Shown one piece after another: positions 41,885-51,503 of a stretch of DNA of 64,000 bases. Source of the DNA: CAUZFZ01 sp963579025. GTDB taxonomy: Bacteria; Planctomycetota; Planctomycetia; Planctomycetales; Planctomycetaceae. The stretch covers positions 18,127 to 82,126 of the forward strand of contig CAUZFZ010000026.1 in assembly GCA_963579025.1 (NCBI GenBank), in the 5' to 3' direction. Position 1 is the first letter of the stretch; every line of letters begins with the position of its first letter. The position numbers and the translations under genes are program-made. The notes under the pieces are model-generated. The model was not told the origin of the DNA. It worked only from the letters and a program-made list of their open reading frames with translations, and made no database searches.

Positions 41885-41938
41885 CCGTGAGCCGTAGGCG
41901 CTAGCCTCGGGCCCGAGGCTAGCGCCTACGGCTCACGG
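41885..41938. repeat. Perfect 54-bp palindrome
   Basis: Positions 41885-41938 equal their own reverse complement with no spacer. GTAG (41894-41897) and CTAC (41926-41929) sit near the ends, so it has the same GTAG-headed, inward-facing layout as the other repeats in the window. A loopless palindrome this long is usually unstable in DNA, so it may be recently formed or maintained by mobility. Confidence 0.9.
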
Positions 41939-41991
41939 CTCCTGCAAACGCATCCTAAGAGTGCTTTAGAACTGACGCCTCGCAGAGCCCC

Positions 41992-44900
41992 ATGTCCGAC
42001 TTCGCTGCAGAGCAACTGGTTCCGTTCCTGCGAAGTGAATCGCTCTTTTCGCCGTTGGATGATGAGTCTCTTAGACGCCTGGCCGAAGGCATGGAGCTGC
42101 GCCGCTTCTCGATTGGCGAGACCGTTTTCAGTGAGGGCGACGTCGGCCACGACGCGTGGCTGGTTTTCTCGGGACGTGTACGAGTCCTGAAGCGCAGTGA
42201 GTCGGGGCAGCACGTGACTCTGGCCACCCAGAGTGTCGGCGAACTCTTCGGCGAACAGGCGATCCTCAACGACGTCCCGCGCAGTGCGACAGTGCGAGCG
42301 GCTGAAGACTCAGTGTTGTTCCGCATTGAACGGTCCGAGTTTGAACGCATCGTGGCTGAAGTTCCGCAGGTCCTTCGGTACTTCGAGGAGTTCATGCAGG
42401 AGCGCGCAGTGCGTGATTTCCTGCGTACGGCCACCGTGCTGGAAACTCTCAAGTCAAATGACGTGACGCGATTGCTGGACCGTCTTGAACGACGTGAGTT
42501 TCCGGCCGGAGCGACACTGATTCGCGAAGGCGAACAGGCGGACGCACTGTTCATTATTCGATCGGGTCGGGTTCGCGTTGTGCAACTGGTGAATGGGCAG
42601 GAACAGCTACTGCGCACGCTCGGCGAAGGCGAAAGTTTTGGCGAGTGGGCACTGATCGAAGACCGGACACGCACGGCAACTGTCATCGCCGAGATACCGA
42701 CACGCTGCTTCACACTCTGCCGGGACGATTTCGAAAGTCTGTTCCAGTCCTCGCCTCGGCTGCGGGATCGCTTTGCACGGCGGCTGGCCATGTACCAGAC
42801 GACGGGGCCGTCTGCGTCAGTCGACGAACCACAATCCTCCGTGGCGCCCACAAACGCCCAGCGTGAAGACCGTCCGAGACAAAAAAAGCAGCTTACGCTG
42901 CAGCCACTGACGTTCGACGCGAACACGGCAGTGCCTGCTGATCAATCCAGCGACCCGGCCCCGGGTTCTTTAGCAGATGTCACCAACCAGAAGCCGAAAC
43001 CCGGTTGGTTTGGCCGCTGGCCATGGGTCCCGCAGGATAATCAGTCCGACTGCGGTCCCGCGTCTCTGGCGATGGTCGCCCGCTGCTACGGTGCCTACCT
43101 GTCGATAAACAAACTGCGTGACATGGCTAACGTCGGTCGTGAAGGCGCCAGTTTGTTCAGCCTGGCGGCCGCGGCTGAGGAAGTCGGTTTCCGCGTTCAG
43201 GGCGTCGAAACGGACATGGACCACCTCGTAGCCGCGACGTTGCCCGCGATCGCCCACTGGCAGGGATTTCACTACATGGTTGTCTTTGAGGTCGCCGATG
43301 ATCGCGTGACCATTGGAGACCCAGCTCGCGGCGTGTTGAAAATCCCGCGTGCCGAATTCGAATCCGGCTGGACGGGCCGCCTGCTGCTACTGACGCCGGC
43401 AAGGACACTGACAACACACGAAACACCGCCATCGACACACTTCCGCCTCCGACGCCTTCTGGGTGTCTACCAGCAACGATCATTGAATGGACGTGAGCCG
43501 GAGGACGGTGCAACGCGCTCGTCAGTCTCTGAGAAGTCGGTCGGCCAGGTCAGCCTGTTTCTCGTTGGATTTCACGCGTTTCTACTTTCGAGTCTGTTCG
43601 CTATTGCCTCGTCCAACGATTTAAGCCTCTGGACGATCGTAAGGCCGCTACTCATTTGCGGCGCTGTGTACCTCGCCAGCGAGTGGAGTGTTGCTCGGGG
43701 CATTCGTCGGTTCCGGCAGCACATCATGGGCAAGGTGACGTTCGCATTGCAGCATGCTCCTGCATCGTATTTTTACACACGAAGTACCACTCAGGCCCGA
43801 AACAGGTCGACGGACACGCACGCCGTGGCACGGCTGGTGATTTCAACGCTACGTACAGAATACGGGACGCTGGCCATCATCGCTGCGATTGCGATGATCT
43901 TCTGGTTTGTCCCCGCGACGGGCATGGTGGCCGTCGCGTGGCTGGCCAGCAGCGTTGTGTTCGTGGCGATCGCTACCGTCTTCATTGGCCGGGAGACTCG
44001 CAGACAACACTCTCGACAAACGCACGCGGCGTGCCTCATCCAGGAATTCGCTGGTGATGATTCAGGGACTCGCGGTTCGCAGGCCTCGATGCGTCAAACG
44101 CTTATGACAGCGACCGATCACGTGGCCGCTCCAGCCGAGCGGGTTGCAAATCTTGTGGCCGCCTATCAAACGCTGCTCGTTGTTTGGAGCTTGCTGGCAG
44201 GAATGACCATCTGGGTTGGCAATCGACTGACAATCGAATCCAGCCAGATGATCGCAGTGCAGGCTCTGCTGGCGGCCGCGGCGACTCCGTTGATTCGCTT
44301 CGTCGGACAGATTGAGGAACGGGCGCACGCCCGGCTCGCGCTGAACCGGATTGAGGAACTTCTGGAAGCGGCTTCCAGCACGCCGCGACCCGTAGTTTCA
44401 CCGACGACGATCAAAGGTCATCTGGAACTGGACAATGTCTCGTTTCAGTACAACTCAGCCGAGGAGCCGGTACTGACCGCGATCAATCTGCAGATTCCGG
44501 CCGGTCAGACAATCGCGATTGTCGGACGCGACGGCAGCGGGCGATCGGCATTGGCCCGCCTGATACAGGGGCTTTACATGCCAACTTCCGGACAGATTCG
44601 CGTCGATGGTCACGACCTGTCCGAATTCGATCCAACTTCATGGCGGGAATGCCTGGGAGTTTCAACGCGTGAGACGCAACTCATGACGGGCACCGTCCGT
44701 CAGAATATCTCTGCTTCGGATCCGACGGCGCCAACAGAAGCAGTTCAGGAAGTCGCACGCCTGGCCGGTGCAGACGGCTTTATCAGTCGACTGCCGCAGG
44801 GTCTGGACACGATGGTCGGCACACTGGGCGTCGAGCTCTCCGGTTCTCAAAGGCAGCGCATCGGGATCGCACGCGCCTTGTTCAATCAACCCCCCATCCT

Positions 44901-45141
44901 GATCTTCGACGAAGCGACTGACGAACTCGACGACGAGCAGGAGAACCGGCTGTGGAATGATCTGCACGCCGTGCTCGCGGAGCGGACGGTGATTCTCATC
45001 CCGCACCGCCTGAAGGCTGCGGCCCTGGCGGACCGAGTTGTCGTGCTCGACGGCGGTGTCATTGCCGAGCAGGGCACGCACGCTGAATTGCTCGAAGCCG
45101 GCGGCCTGTACAGCTTTCTGTGGTCGCAGTCACAGGCTTGA
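41992..45141 (+). CDS. C39-peptidase ABC exporter with two cyclic-nucleotide-binding domains
   Basis: A 1049-residue fusion. Two cNMP-binding domains (about 20-135 and 150-265) come first; each has a GE.FGE(Q/W)A(L/I)..D..R.ATV core. A linker leads to a C39 peptidase domain with C354 in QSDCGPASLAM, His in HYMVVFEV and Asp in IGDPARG. Membrane spans lie between about 510 and 770. The ATPase has Walker A G845-RDGSGRS, signature LSGSQ at 949, Walker B ILIFDEAT near 969 and H-loop IPHR. C39 exporters remove a double-Gly leader while secreting their substrate. The cNMP domains suggest gating by a nucleotide signal. The likely substrate is the repeat protein encoded next. Confidence 0.93.
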   Translation: MSDFAAEQLVPFLRSESLFSPLDDESLRRLAEGMELRRFSIGETVFSEGDVGHDAWLVFSGRVRVLKRSESGQHVTLATQSVGELFGEQAILNDVPRSATVRAAEDSVLFRIERSEFERIVAEVPQVLRYFEEFMQERAVRDFLRTATVLETLKSNDVTRLLDRLERREFPAGATLIREGEQADALFIIRSGRVRVVQLVNGQEQLLRTLGEGESFGEWALIEDRTRTATVIAEIPTRCFTLCRDDFESLFQSSPRLRDRFARRLAMYQTTGPSASVDEPQSSVAPTNAQREDRPRQKKQLTLQPLTFDANTAVPADQSSDPAPGSLADVTNQKPKPGWFGRWPWVPQDNQSDCGPASLAMVARCYGAYLSINKLRDMANVGREGASLFSLAAAAEEVGFRVQGVETDMDHLVAATLPAIAHWQGFHYMVVFEVADDRVTIGDPARGVLKIPRAEFESGWTGRLLLLTPARTLTTHETPPSTHFRLRRLLGVYQQRSLNGREPEDGATRSSVSEKSVGQVSLFLVGFHAFLLSSLFAIASSNDLSLWTIVRPLLICGAVYLASEWSVARGIRRFRQHIMGKVTFALQHAPASYFYTRSTTQARNRSTDTHAVARLVISTLRTEYGTLAIIAAIAMIFWFVPATGMVAVAWLASSVVFVAIATVFIGRETRRQHSRQTHAACLIQEFAGDDSGTRGSQASMRQTLMTATDHVAAPAERVANLVAAYQTLLVVWSLLAGMTIWVGNRLTIESSQMIAVQALLAAAATPLIRFVGQIEERAHARLALNRIEELLEAASSTPRPVVSPTTIKGHLELDNVSFQYNSAEEPVLTAINLQIPAGQTIAIVGRDGSGRSALARLIQGLYMPTSGQIRVDGHDLSEFDPTSWRECLGVSTRETQLMTGTVRQNISASDPTAPTEAVQEVARLAGADGFISRLPQGLDTMVGTLGVELSGSQRQRIGIARALFNQPPILIFDEATDELDDEQENRLWNDLHAVLAERTVILIPHRLKAAALADRVVVLDGGVIAEQGTHAELLEAGGLYSFLWSQSQA

Positions 45142-45393
45142 AGGTCGACTGGCACAGCCGGGATTGAATTCTCGAACGCGAACATCGCTGTGCGCGTCCA
45201 TGCGTTCCTGCTTCAACGGACAAACTCGTATCGCATGACGCTGGCGGAGGGTTCCTCTCGCATCTGCGTCACACCGAGTGTTTCCGTCACGAAAGTTCCC
45301 GACCACCTCATTGTTCGGTCCTAGGGTTGCGCGGCGAGTGTCGACCGGTGAATGCGTCCGCATGTCGAACTCCTGCAACTCAAGAATCACACC

Positions 45394-46902
45394 ATGAATT
45401 GCGGCGTGGAGCGAACAATGTTGATTAACGGAAACGTCTGGCGGAAGAAATGCAGTCACAAAGCAACCAGCCGACGAGCAAGCACTCAAGCTGCCCGCAC
45501 GACAGGAGTGCGTCGACGAAAGAACAAGAAGACGGCGGCAAACGCCGAGAGTCTGGAATGCCGAACACTGCTGACGGCCACCGCGTTGCTGGAACCAAAC
45601 GACGTTGTTGAAAACGCCGTGCCGACGAATATCAGTCCAGAGAACCGATTCTATTTCGACTCGGCGATCATCGGCGACAGCCCATCGCCCGACACAGACG
45701 TCGACCTGTACCGTGTCGAACTCATCGTCGGCGACCGAGTGTCAATCGACATCGACACACCTGCCGGGGAGTTTGTGTTCGACAGCGTTCTGCGGGTCTT
45801 CGACGGGGCGGGCATTGAGCGGGCCTTCAGTGACGATAACGCGCTGCCTGGCGAGTCTCCTTCACCGGATGCCTGGATCGACTTCGTTGCTCCACATACC
45901 GGGACGTTCTTCGTGGGCATCAGCGGCTTTGGCAACTTCGGCTACAGCCCGTTTGTTCCCGGCAGCGGAACACCAGGCAGCACCGGCAGCTATGACGTGT
46001 TCATTGAACTGTTCGATGGACCTGGCGAGCCCGGTAACGAACCGTTCGACCCGCCACCACCATTCGATATGCCTGGAGAAGGCATCATCATCGACGTTTT
46101 CAATGGGTTCATAGAGTCACCCGGCTCCGTCGACACATTCGAGATCCCTGTCTTCGAAGATGGTCTGCTGCACGTTCGTCAGATCGCAGATTTCGGAAGC
46201 AGCCTGGATCCGTTCCTGCGATTACTGACTCCCACTGGCGACGTGATCGCGACCAACAATAACGATGCCGTGAGCCTGAACAGCCTGATCGAGATTCCCG
46301 TACAAAGCGGCAACACTGTTGTGATCGAAGCGGGAGGTTTCGCTGGAAGCGCGGGTGACTATCAGGTCGTCGTCTCATTCCACTCCGAGCTGCCAGAGAT
46401 CTTCGAGGAACCGCTGATCATCACGGACGTCGTTGGCAACTCCCTCGAAGACGCCGTCACTCTCGAACTGGATAACACTGGCGCAGGCTTTGTCGATGGT
46501 GACATCGAGGCACCCGGTGACCGGGACGTCTTTCGTATTGAAGCCGCCCAGAATGGTCTGCTGCGAATCACCCAGACAGCTACGCCCGGGAGTCCGCTCG
46601 ACACGTTTGTGCGAGTTCTGAACTCCGAGGGAAATGTCATCGCTCAAAACGACGATGACGGAGTCAGCCTGAACAGCCTGGTGCAGTTCCCTGTCTCGAA
46701 CGGAACTGTGTTGTTTGTGGAAGCTGGCGCATTCGGGGCAGCACGGGTGCGTATCGAATCGACATCGATCCGGGTAACGCGGTCTTCGACGACTTCGGAA
46801 ACACGACCACGGACGCATCGCCCCTTTCGCTGGACCCTATGGGACGCGTTCAGCGCCCAGGCAATATCGAGTTTTCCGGTGACCGGGATGTCTTCCAGGT
46901 GA
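45394..46902 (+). CDS. Giant secreted repeat protein, N-terminal part (frameshifted)
   Basis: A 502-codon frame. A basic N terminus leads to SLECRTLLTATALLEPND, the planctomycete surface-protein motif. Then come pre-peptidase-C-like repeats (FNGFIESPGSVDTFEIPV; GLLHVRQIADFGSSLDPFLRLL; NNNDAVSLNSLIEIPV). At G46735-G46738 the frame goes wrong: GAFGAARVRIES replaces the expected GAFGGSTGAYRIDID, which is read in the next frame. One extra G restores the repeat and joins this frame to the one ending at 49757, giving about 1,450 residues. The last 55 codons here are therefore artefact or decay. It follows the exporter by 252 bases. Confidence 0.75.
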   Translation: MNCGVERTMLINGNVWRKKCSHKATSRRASTQAARTTGVRRRKNKKTAANAESLECRTLLTATALLEPNDVVENAVPTNISPENRFYFDSAIIGDSPSPDTDVDLYRVELIVGDRVSIDIDTPAGEFVFDSVLRVFDGAGIERAFSDDNALPGESPSPDAWIDFVAPHTGTFFVGISGFGNFGYSPFVPGSGTPGSTGSYDVFIELFDGPGEPGNEPFDPPPPFDMPGEGIIIDVFNGFIESPGSVDTFEIPVFEDGLLHVRQIADFGSSLDPFLRLLTPTGDVIATNNNDAVSLNSLIEIPVQSGNTVVIEAGGFAGSAGDYQVVVSFHSELPEIFEEPLIITDVVGNSLEDAVTLELDNTGAGFVDGDIEAPGDRDVFRIEAAQNGLLRITQTATPGSPLDTFVRVLNSEGNVIAQNDDDGVSLNSLVQFPVSNGTVLFVEAGAFGAARVRIESTSIRVTRSSTTSETRPRTHRPFRWTLWDAFSAQAISSFPVTGMSSR

Positions 46903-49757
46903 CGACCCGCCAGGCAGGACTTCTGAGCATTCGACAGCGGGCAGTCCCCGGAAGCGGACTGGATAGCCTTCTGCGAGTTCGAGACGAGAACGGTGCTGAG
47001 CTGGCATTCAACGACGATGACGGAGCCAGTCTGAATAGCCTGCTGCAGATACCAGTCGTGCAGAATCAGACATTGTTCATCGAAGCCGGCGCCTTCGGCA
47101 GCAGTCGCGGTCGGTATGAGCTGATCGTCTCGGCCGGTGATCCCGTGACCGACGACGCAGGCGACACCGTGGCCACAGCCGTCTCTCTGAATCTGAATGC
47201 GACCAGGACGACAATCCGTCGCGGCAATATCGATCGACCCGGCGACCACGATGTGTTTCGTATCGTCCCTGCGACGTCAGGGCTTCTGACGATTCGGCAG
47301 CGAGCTGAAGGCGGCAATCCCCTCGACACGTTCGTGCGAGTTCTCGATGCCAATGGTCAGCAACTGGCTGCCAATGATGATGACGGTTTCAGTCTGAACA
47401 GCCGAGTTTCCGTACTTGCGACAGGCGGAGAGGCTCTCTTCATCGAAGCGGGGGCTTTCGGACAATCGGCCGGAGGATATGTGCTGGAGATCGCATCGCA
47501 GGCTGGTGTGTCCGACGACTTCGGCAACGACATCGCGTCTGCGCATACGACAGCCGGCGGTGTCGAACTTCGAGGCGAAATTGAGTTGGCCGGGGACGTC
47601 GATGTCTTTCAGGTGCAGGCAACCGAAACCGGGTTGCTGACAATCCGTCAGCGAGCAACTCGCGGCAGCTCGATTGACAGTTTCCTGCGGATCCTCGACA
47701 GCGCCGGCCAGGTGCTGGCCGTGAACGACGACGACCGCTTCAGCCTGAACAGTGTGGCAACGGTTTCAGTCACCGCGGGCGACACAATCTATGTGGAATC
47801 AGGCGCGTTCAGCACCAGCACCGGTCGATACATCGTCACGCTCGCCAGCGGTGCCGACGACTTCACCGATGTGCTGAACGACTCGACGACCACAATCGAA
47901 TTATCAAGTGAGGGCAGCGGCACACGAAGTGGAGTCATCAACTTCGACGCTGATGCCGATGTCTTCCGTTTTACGCCGGCGAGTGACTCGGTGGTGACCA
48001 TCAATCTGACGGCGGGTGCGGCCGGGTCCGTCGATCCATTTCTACAGATTCTCAGCAGCAGTGAAGAGTTGATTCTGGTCGACGATGATGGTGGAGAAGG
48101 ACTGAACAGCCGAGCAACCTTCGATGCCAAATCCGGAGAGACATACTACGTTCGAGCGACATCATTTGGCGGAACGACCGGGGCCTATCAGCTTCGGTTG
48201 TCCAGCAGTTTCGAGCTGGACGACGTGGGAAACACGTTTTCGGATGCCCGACAGTTTGTCCTTGATGAATTGGGTACTGGAAGCAGCCAGTTCCAATTGA
48301 ACGGTCAGTCCGATGTCGATGTGTTTCAGTTCACGGCCACTGTGTCGGGCAGTGCCGCAGTGCAGATCGGCCAGACCGACGGGACCGCACCGGGACGCAT
48401 TTTCGTGTTTGAGCAAACGGATGACGCGTCGGACACCGAACGGAGTCGCATCCGGGTGGCTCGAGATCAGGACAATGACGGGCTGGTTTCGTTCTCTGTG
48501 ACCAACGGCACAACGTATTACGTCGAAGTGGCGCAGGGCAGCGGGCTGACTGACCTGAGCGTGACAACAGACACGACGGCCGAGGACGAGTCAAAGATCG
48601 ATGAGGATGTCGCGGGTGACGCTGCTGACCTGTTCCGCCTGGGTCTGGCATCAATCCTGGTGGGCGAATCCGACGATTCTTCGCTGGACGTGTTTGCCGC
48701 TACTCTCGAAGAGACCGCAGCGTTCATCGGCGACAAGTTGGGCACGGACGAAGTGATCCTGATTCTGGGTCTCGATCCCGTCGACTACGTCGTCACCGAC
48801 GTGTCCGGGCGTCAGGCAGGATTCACGGCAACTGACGGCGAGATCAACGAAGTCGGCAGCAACGTCTTTAATTCGGGCGACGGGGTTGCCGAGCTTCTGA
48901 TTGTCCGCAATCCGACCGCTGACCTGTTTCAACTCGACCTGGTGGGTGTTGGAACAGATTTCCGTGGCGGTGCGGCCTACATCACCAGCGACGGAATTCA
49001 GACAACGACATTCGATGGGACGCTGACAAAGGGCAACCTGGAAATCGCACTCGATTTCAGTAACACCGAGTCGTCAACATCGACTCCGCAACAGACGCAG
49101 TCGACTGAGACCATTCAGGTGGGAAACTTCCTGGCAAGCATCTCTGACGACATCGGTGATGGTCGGTCGGAGCAGGTGCCACGTCTGGACGGTTCAAGTA
49201 ACCAGGCCACTGATCCGGTCGGTTTGTCTACAGACGAGTTCGCCGCTCTGGTAGAAGACCTGAGTGCTTCGATCGCGGACGGTTCCGATGAACGACGATC
49301 GTCTTCCAGCGAAGCGACAAGCGACCACGACGCAGCGGCTTCACTGGACGATCTCATCGGCTCGCTTCTGGGCTGGCTCGACGGCGACGAATCGGAGGAA
49401 GCCAATGCCCAGGAGGCTGATCCGGTTGATCGCACCTGGCGGAGCGTCGCACAGTCGATTTTCCAGTTTTCGTCGAGCGCGATTGAGCTGATGAGTGATC
49501 TGCTGCAGGCAACAACGGAGCAGGCTGCGGAGACCGAACAGGCCACCGGGCAACCGGATGATCAACCGGATGACTCGAACACGGCTTCTGAGGAGTCAGA
49601 CCGAAAGGAACCGAAACGCGTGTCGATCAACGAAGGCGACGAATCGGTACCGGAAGGTCAGACAGAAGAAGAGTCGGCCGAGAAGCCCGTGAAGACGGCG
49701 CGTGCGACTGAGGCATCCGGCGAAGAAGTCGCCAGTGAGCCTCGCACGGCCACTTGA
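46839..49757 (+). CDS. Giant secreted repeat protein, C-terminal part (frameshifted)
   Basis: A 972-codon frame continuing the repeat protein; true repeat coding in this frame begins near 46738. It holds further copies of a 120-residue unit with D(R/H/V)DVF(R/Q), GLL(S/T)IRQRA, LD(S/T)(F/L)LRV, NDDDG.SLNS and (E/V)(A/S)GAF, like pre-peptidase C-terminal bacterial Ig-type modules used for adhesion or folding. After about residue 580 come a non-repeat domain (LGTDEVILILGLDPVDYVV) and a long Ser/Glu/Asp-rich acidic tail (last 200 residues). No membrane anchor or PEP-CTERM is seen. Acidic tail and motif suit a secreted or S-layer-associated protein. Confidence 0.75.
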   Translation: MGRVQRPGNIEFSGDRDVFQVTTRQAGLLSIRQRAVPGSGLDSLLRVRDENGAELAFNDDDGASLNSLLQIPVVQNQTLFIEAGAFGSSRGRYELIVSAGDPVTDDAGDTVATAVSLNLNATRTTIRRGNIDRPGDHDVFRIVPATSGLLTIRQRAEGGNPLDTFVRVLDANGQQLAANDDDGFSLNSRVSVLATGGEALFIEAGAFGQSAGGYVLEIASQAGVSDDFGNDIASAHTTAGGVELRGEIELAGDVDVFQVQATETGLLTIRQRATRGSSIDSFLRILDSAGQVLAVNDDDRFSLNSVATVSVTAGDTIYVESGAFSTSTGRYIVTLASGADDFTDVLNDSTTTIELSSEGSGTRSGVINFDADADVFRFTPASDSVVTINLTAGAAGSVDPFLQILSSSEELILVDDDGGEGLNSRATFDAKSGETYYVRATSFGGTTGAYQLRLSSSFELDDVGNTFSDARQFVLDELGTGSSQFQLNGQSDVDVFQFTATVSGSAAVQIGQTDGTAPGRIFVFEQTDDASDTERSRIRVARDQDNDGLVSFSVTNGTTYYVEVAQGSGLTDLSVTTDTTAEDESKIDEDVAGDAADLFRLGLASILVGESDDSSLDVFAATLEETAAFIGDKLGTDEVILILGLDPVDYVVTDVSGRQAGFTATDGEINEVGSNVFNSGDGVAELLIVRNPTADLFQLDLVGVGTDFRGGAAYITSDGIQTTTFDGTLTKGNLEIALDFSNTESSTSTPQQTQSTETIQVGNFLASISDDIGDGRSEQVPRLDGSSNQATDPVGLSTDEFAALVEDLSASIADGSDERRSSSSEATSDHDAAASLDDLIGSLLGWLDGDESEEANAQEADPVDRTWRSVAQSIFQFSSSAIELMSDLLQATTEQAAETEQATGQPDDQPDDSNTASEESDRKEPKRVSINEGDESVPEGQTEEESAEKPVKTARATEASGEEVASEPRTAT

Positions 49758-49923
49758 TTGTTCGCTCGAAGAGCAATCTTGTGCGACCGGTCGATTGTGT
49801 CTGTCGGTGATGAAAACGAAACTCGGGAACTGTCCGCGAGTCAGTGTCGTGATGACTCGTGTCAGTCGCGGCAATGACACTCGCCTGCACGTTGTCCGAT
49901 AGCGTTTTTATTTGAAAGTCCTC

Positions 49924-50769
49924 ATGAGCGATCAGCTCCGCGTTCTTAGTTTCGAGTCCCGCAAATCCAAAGAAATCAGCTCGCTGATTGAACGTAGCGA
50001 GGGAATCCCCACGGTCGCCCCCGCCATGCGCGAGATTCCGCTGGGCATGACCGATGCAATTCGGTCGTTTCATTCAGGTTTGATTGATGGACGCTACGGC
50101 CTGGTCATCTTCCTGACGGGTGTTGGTGCCGAGGCCCTGCTGAGTGCGATCGAGACAGAGCACACACGCGAGGAATTCTTCGGCGCGCTGGAACGATCGC
50201 GCGTCGTTGTCCGCGGACCGAAACCGTTTGCTGCTCTGCGCAAGTGGGGTGTGCGAATTGACGCGAAGGCTCCGGAGCCGAACACCTGGGTCGAGGTCAT
50301 CGAGTCCGTGAAAAGCATCTACGACGAGCAGCCGACGCCGCTCGCCGGAGTCACTGTGGCCGTTCAGGAGTATGGCAAGCCATCAACCGAACTCTACGCC
50401 GGTCTGGAGCAGCTCGGAGCGTCCGTTGAGCCGGTACCGGTCTACCGCTGGGACCTGCCCGATGACACGGGCCCCATCGAATCGGCGATCGAAGCAACGA
50501 TTCGCGGTGAATTCGACGTAATCCTGTTCACCACGGCTCAGCATATCGTTCACGTCCTGCAGGTCGCGGAGTGCGTCGGATGTACGGATGAGTGGGTCGC
50601 GGCCGCCAGCCGGAGCGTGATCGCATCGATCGGCCCGACAGCAAGTGAGCGACTGCGCGAGTGCGGCCTGCCGGTCGATTGTGAGCCGTCGCATCCACAC
50701 ATGGGCCACCTGGTTCGCGAGTCACTGCAAGCCGCCCCTGCCCTCCTCAACACCTGCCGAAATCGCTAA
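49924..50769 (+). CDS. hemD: Uroporphyrinogen-III synthase
   Basis: A 281-residue member of the HemD family, recognised by its bilobed layout rather than strong motifs: LRVLSFESRKSKEISSLIER, LVIFLTGVGAEALL, RVVVRGPKPFAALRKWGV, VEPVPVYRWDLP, DVILFTTAQHIVHVLQVAE and IGPTASERLRECGL. It closes hydroxymethylbilane to uroporphyrinogen III in heme synthesis. The ATG at 49924 was chosen; TTG 49912 is possible. It stands apart from other heme genes except HemQ at 54670. A GTAG-headed repeat begins 20 bases after the stop. Confidence 0.85.
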   Translation: MSDQLRVLSFESRKSKEISSLIERSEGIPTVAPAMREIPLGMTDAIRSFHSGLIDGRYGLVIFLTGVGAEALLSAIETEHTREEFFGALERSRVVVRGPKPFAALRKWGVRIDAKAPEPNTWVEVIESVKSIYDEQPTPLAGVTVAVQEYGKPSTELYAGLEQLGASVEPVPVYRWDLPDDTGPIESAIEATIRGEFDVILFTTAQHIVHVLQVAECVGCTDEWVAAASRSVIASIGPTASERLRECGLPVDCEPSHPHMGHLVRESLQAAPALLNTCRNR

Positions 50770-50788
50770 AAAGACGTTCCGGACCACT

Positions 50789-50914
50789 GTTCGTAGTAAC
50801 CGCATTTATGCGGTTGTGTGAACGGTTCCGAGTTGCCCTCCCCGGTCCGCCATTCCGCGGCGGATCGGACATTGCGATCCACCATCAAGCCGGATGAATC
50901 CGGCCACTACGAAC
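50789..50914. repeat. GTAG-headed paired inverted repeat (REP/BIME-like)
   Basis: Outer arms GTTCGTAGT (50789-50797) and ACTACGAAC (50906-50914) face inward. Each is followed by its own hairpin: ACCGCAT/ATGCGGT at 50799-50814 and GCCGGAT/ATCCGGC at 50889-50904. The stems differ at two base pairs but both changes keep pairing, as in 5888-6001. It fills the spacer between hemD and the DUF1569 gene and ends ten bases before the latter's start. Confidence 0.78.
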
Positions 50915-50923
50915 GGTTTCCCG

Positions 50924-51397
50924 ATGACTACGAAGTCCCGCCGCACAGTTGATTACTCCACACTCGAAGAGCTGCGTCTCGACGCAGAAGCTCTGGCCGC
51001 CGGCCCGTATACCACGGTCGGCAATTGGACCTACGGGCAGATACTGCAGCACCTTGCGCAGGCGATGCACGCGTCGATCGACGGATTCCCTTTCGGGGCT
51101 CCATGGTACATGCGGTTGGCCGCTCCACTGGTCAAGAACTCGGTCCTGACGAAGCGCATGAAACCAGGCTTTAAGCTGCCCAAGTCCGCAGACGCGTATC
51201 TTCCGTCGGTCGATACTTCAGTCGAAGACGCGCTGACACGTCTGGTCAACGGAATCGAACGTCTGGAAGTTGAGACACCCAACGCACCGCACCCGGTCTT
51301 TGGAAAACTGGCTCGCGAAGAGTGGCTCGCGCTGCATCTGCGGCACTCGGAGCTGCATATGAGCTTCGTTGTGCCCACCAATGATGCGACGGAGTGA
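50924..51397 (+). CDS. DUF1569 family protein (DinB-like fold)
   Basis: A 157-residue protein with the DUF1569 signature: GNWTYGQILQHLAQAMHASIDG, a helical middle, and the C-terminal PVFGKLAREEWLALHLRHSELHMSFV. Spaced histidines (HL, HLRH, H) recall DinB-type metal sites. The family is common in planctomycetes and cytosolic; function unknown. The ATG at 50924 was preferred because the upstream in-frame codons lie in the GTAG-headed repeat. Confidence 0.85.
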   Translation: MTTKSRRTVDYSTLEELRLDAEALAAGPYTTVGNWTYGQILQHLAQAMHASIDGFPFGAPWYMRLAAPLVKNSVLTKRMKPGFKLPKSADAYLPSVDTSVEDALTRLVNGIERLEVETPNAPHPVFGKLAREEWLALHLRHSELHMSFVVPTNDATE

Positions 51398-51503
51398 AAA
51401 ACCTGGCCGCATGGCACCTGCGGAAATCTGATCAATTCTGCAATGTCAGTAGACAAACCAAGGTCCAACATGGCTCAATAGGAACGAGTCAGGACGCAAA
51501 CAC

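Noticed and set aside
41955..42926. 323-codon minus-strand frame opposite the exporter
   Set aside because: Ser/Arg-rich translation without domains, antisense to two good cNMP-binding domains.
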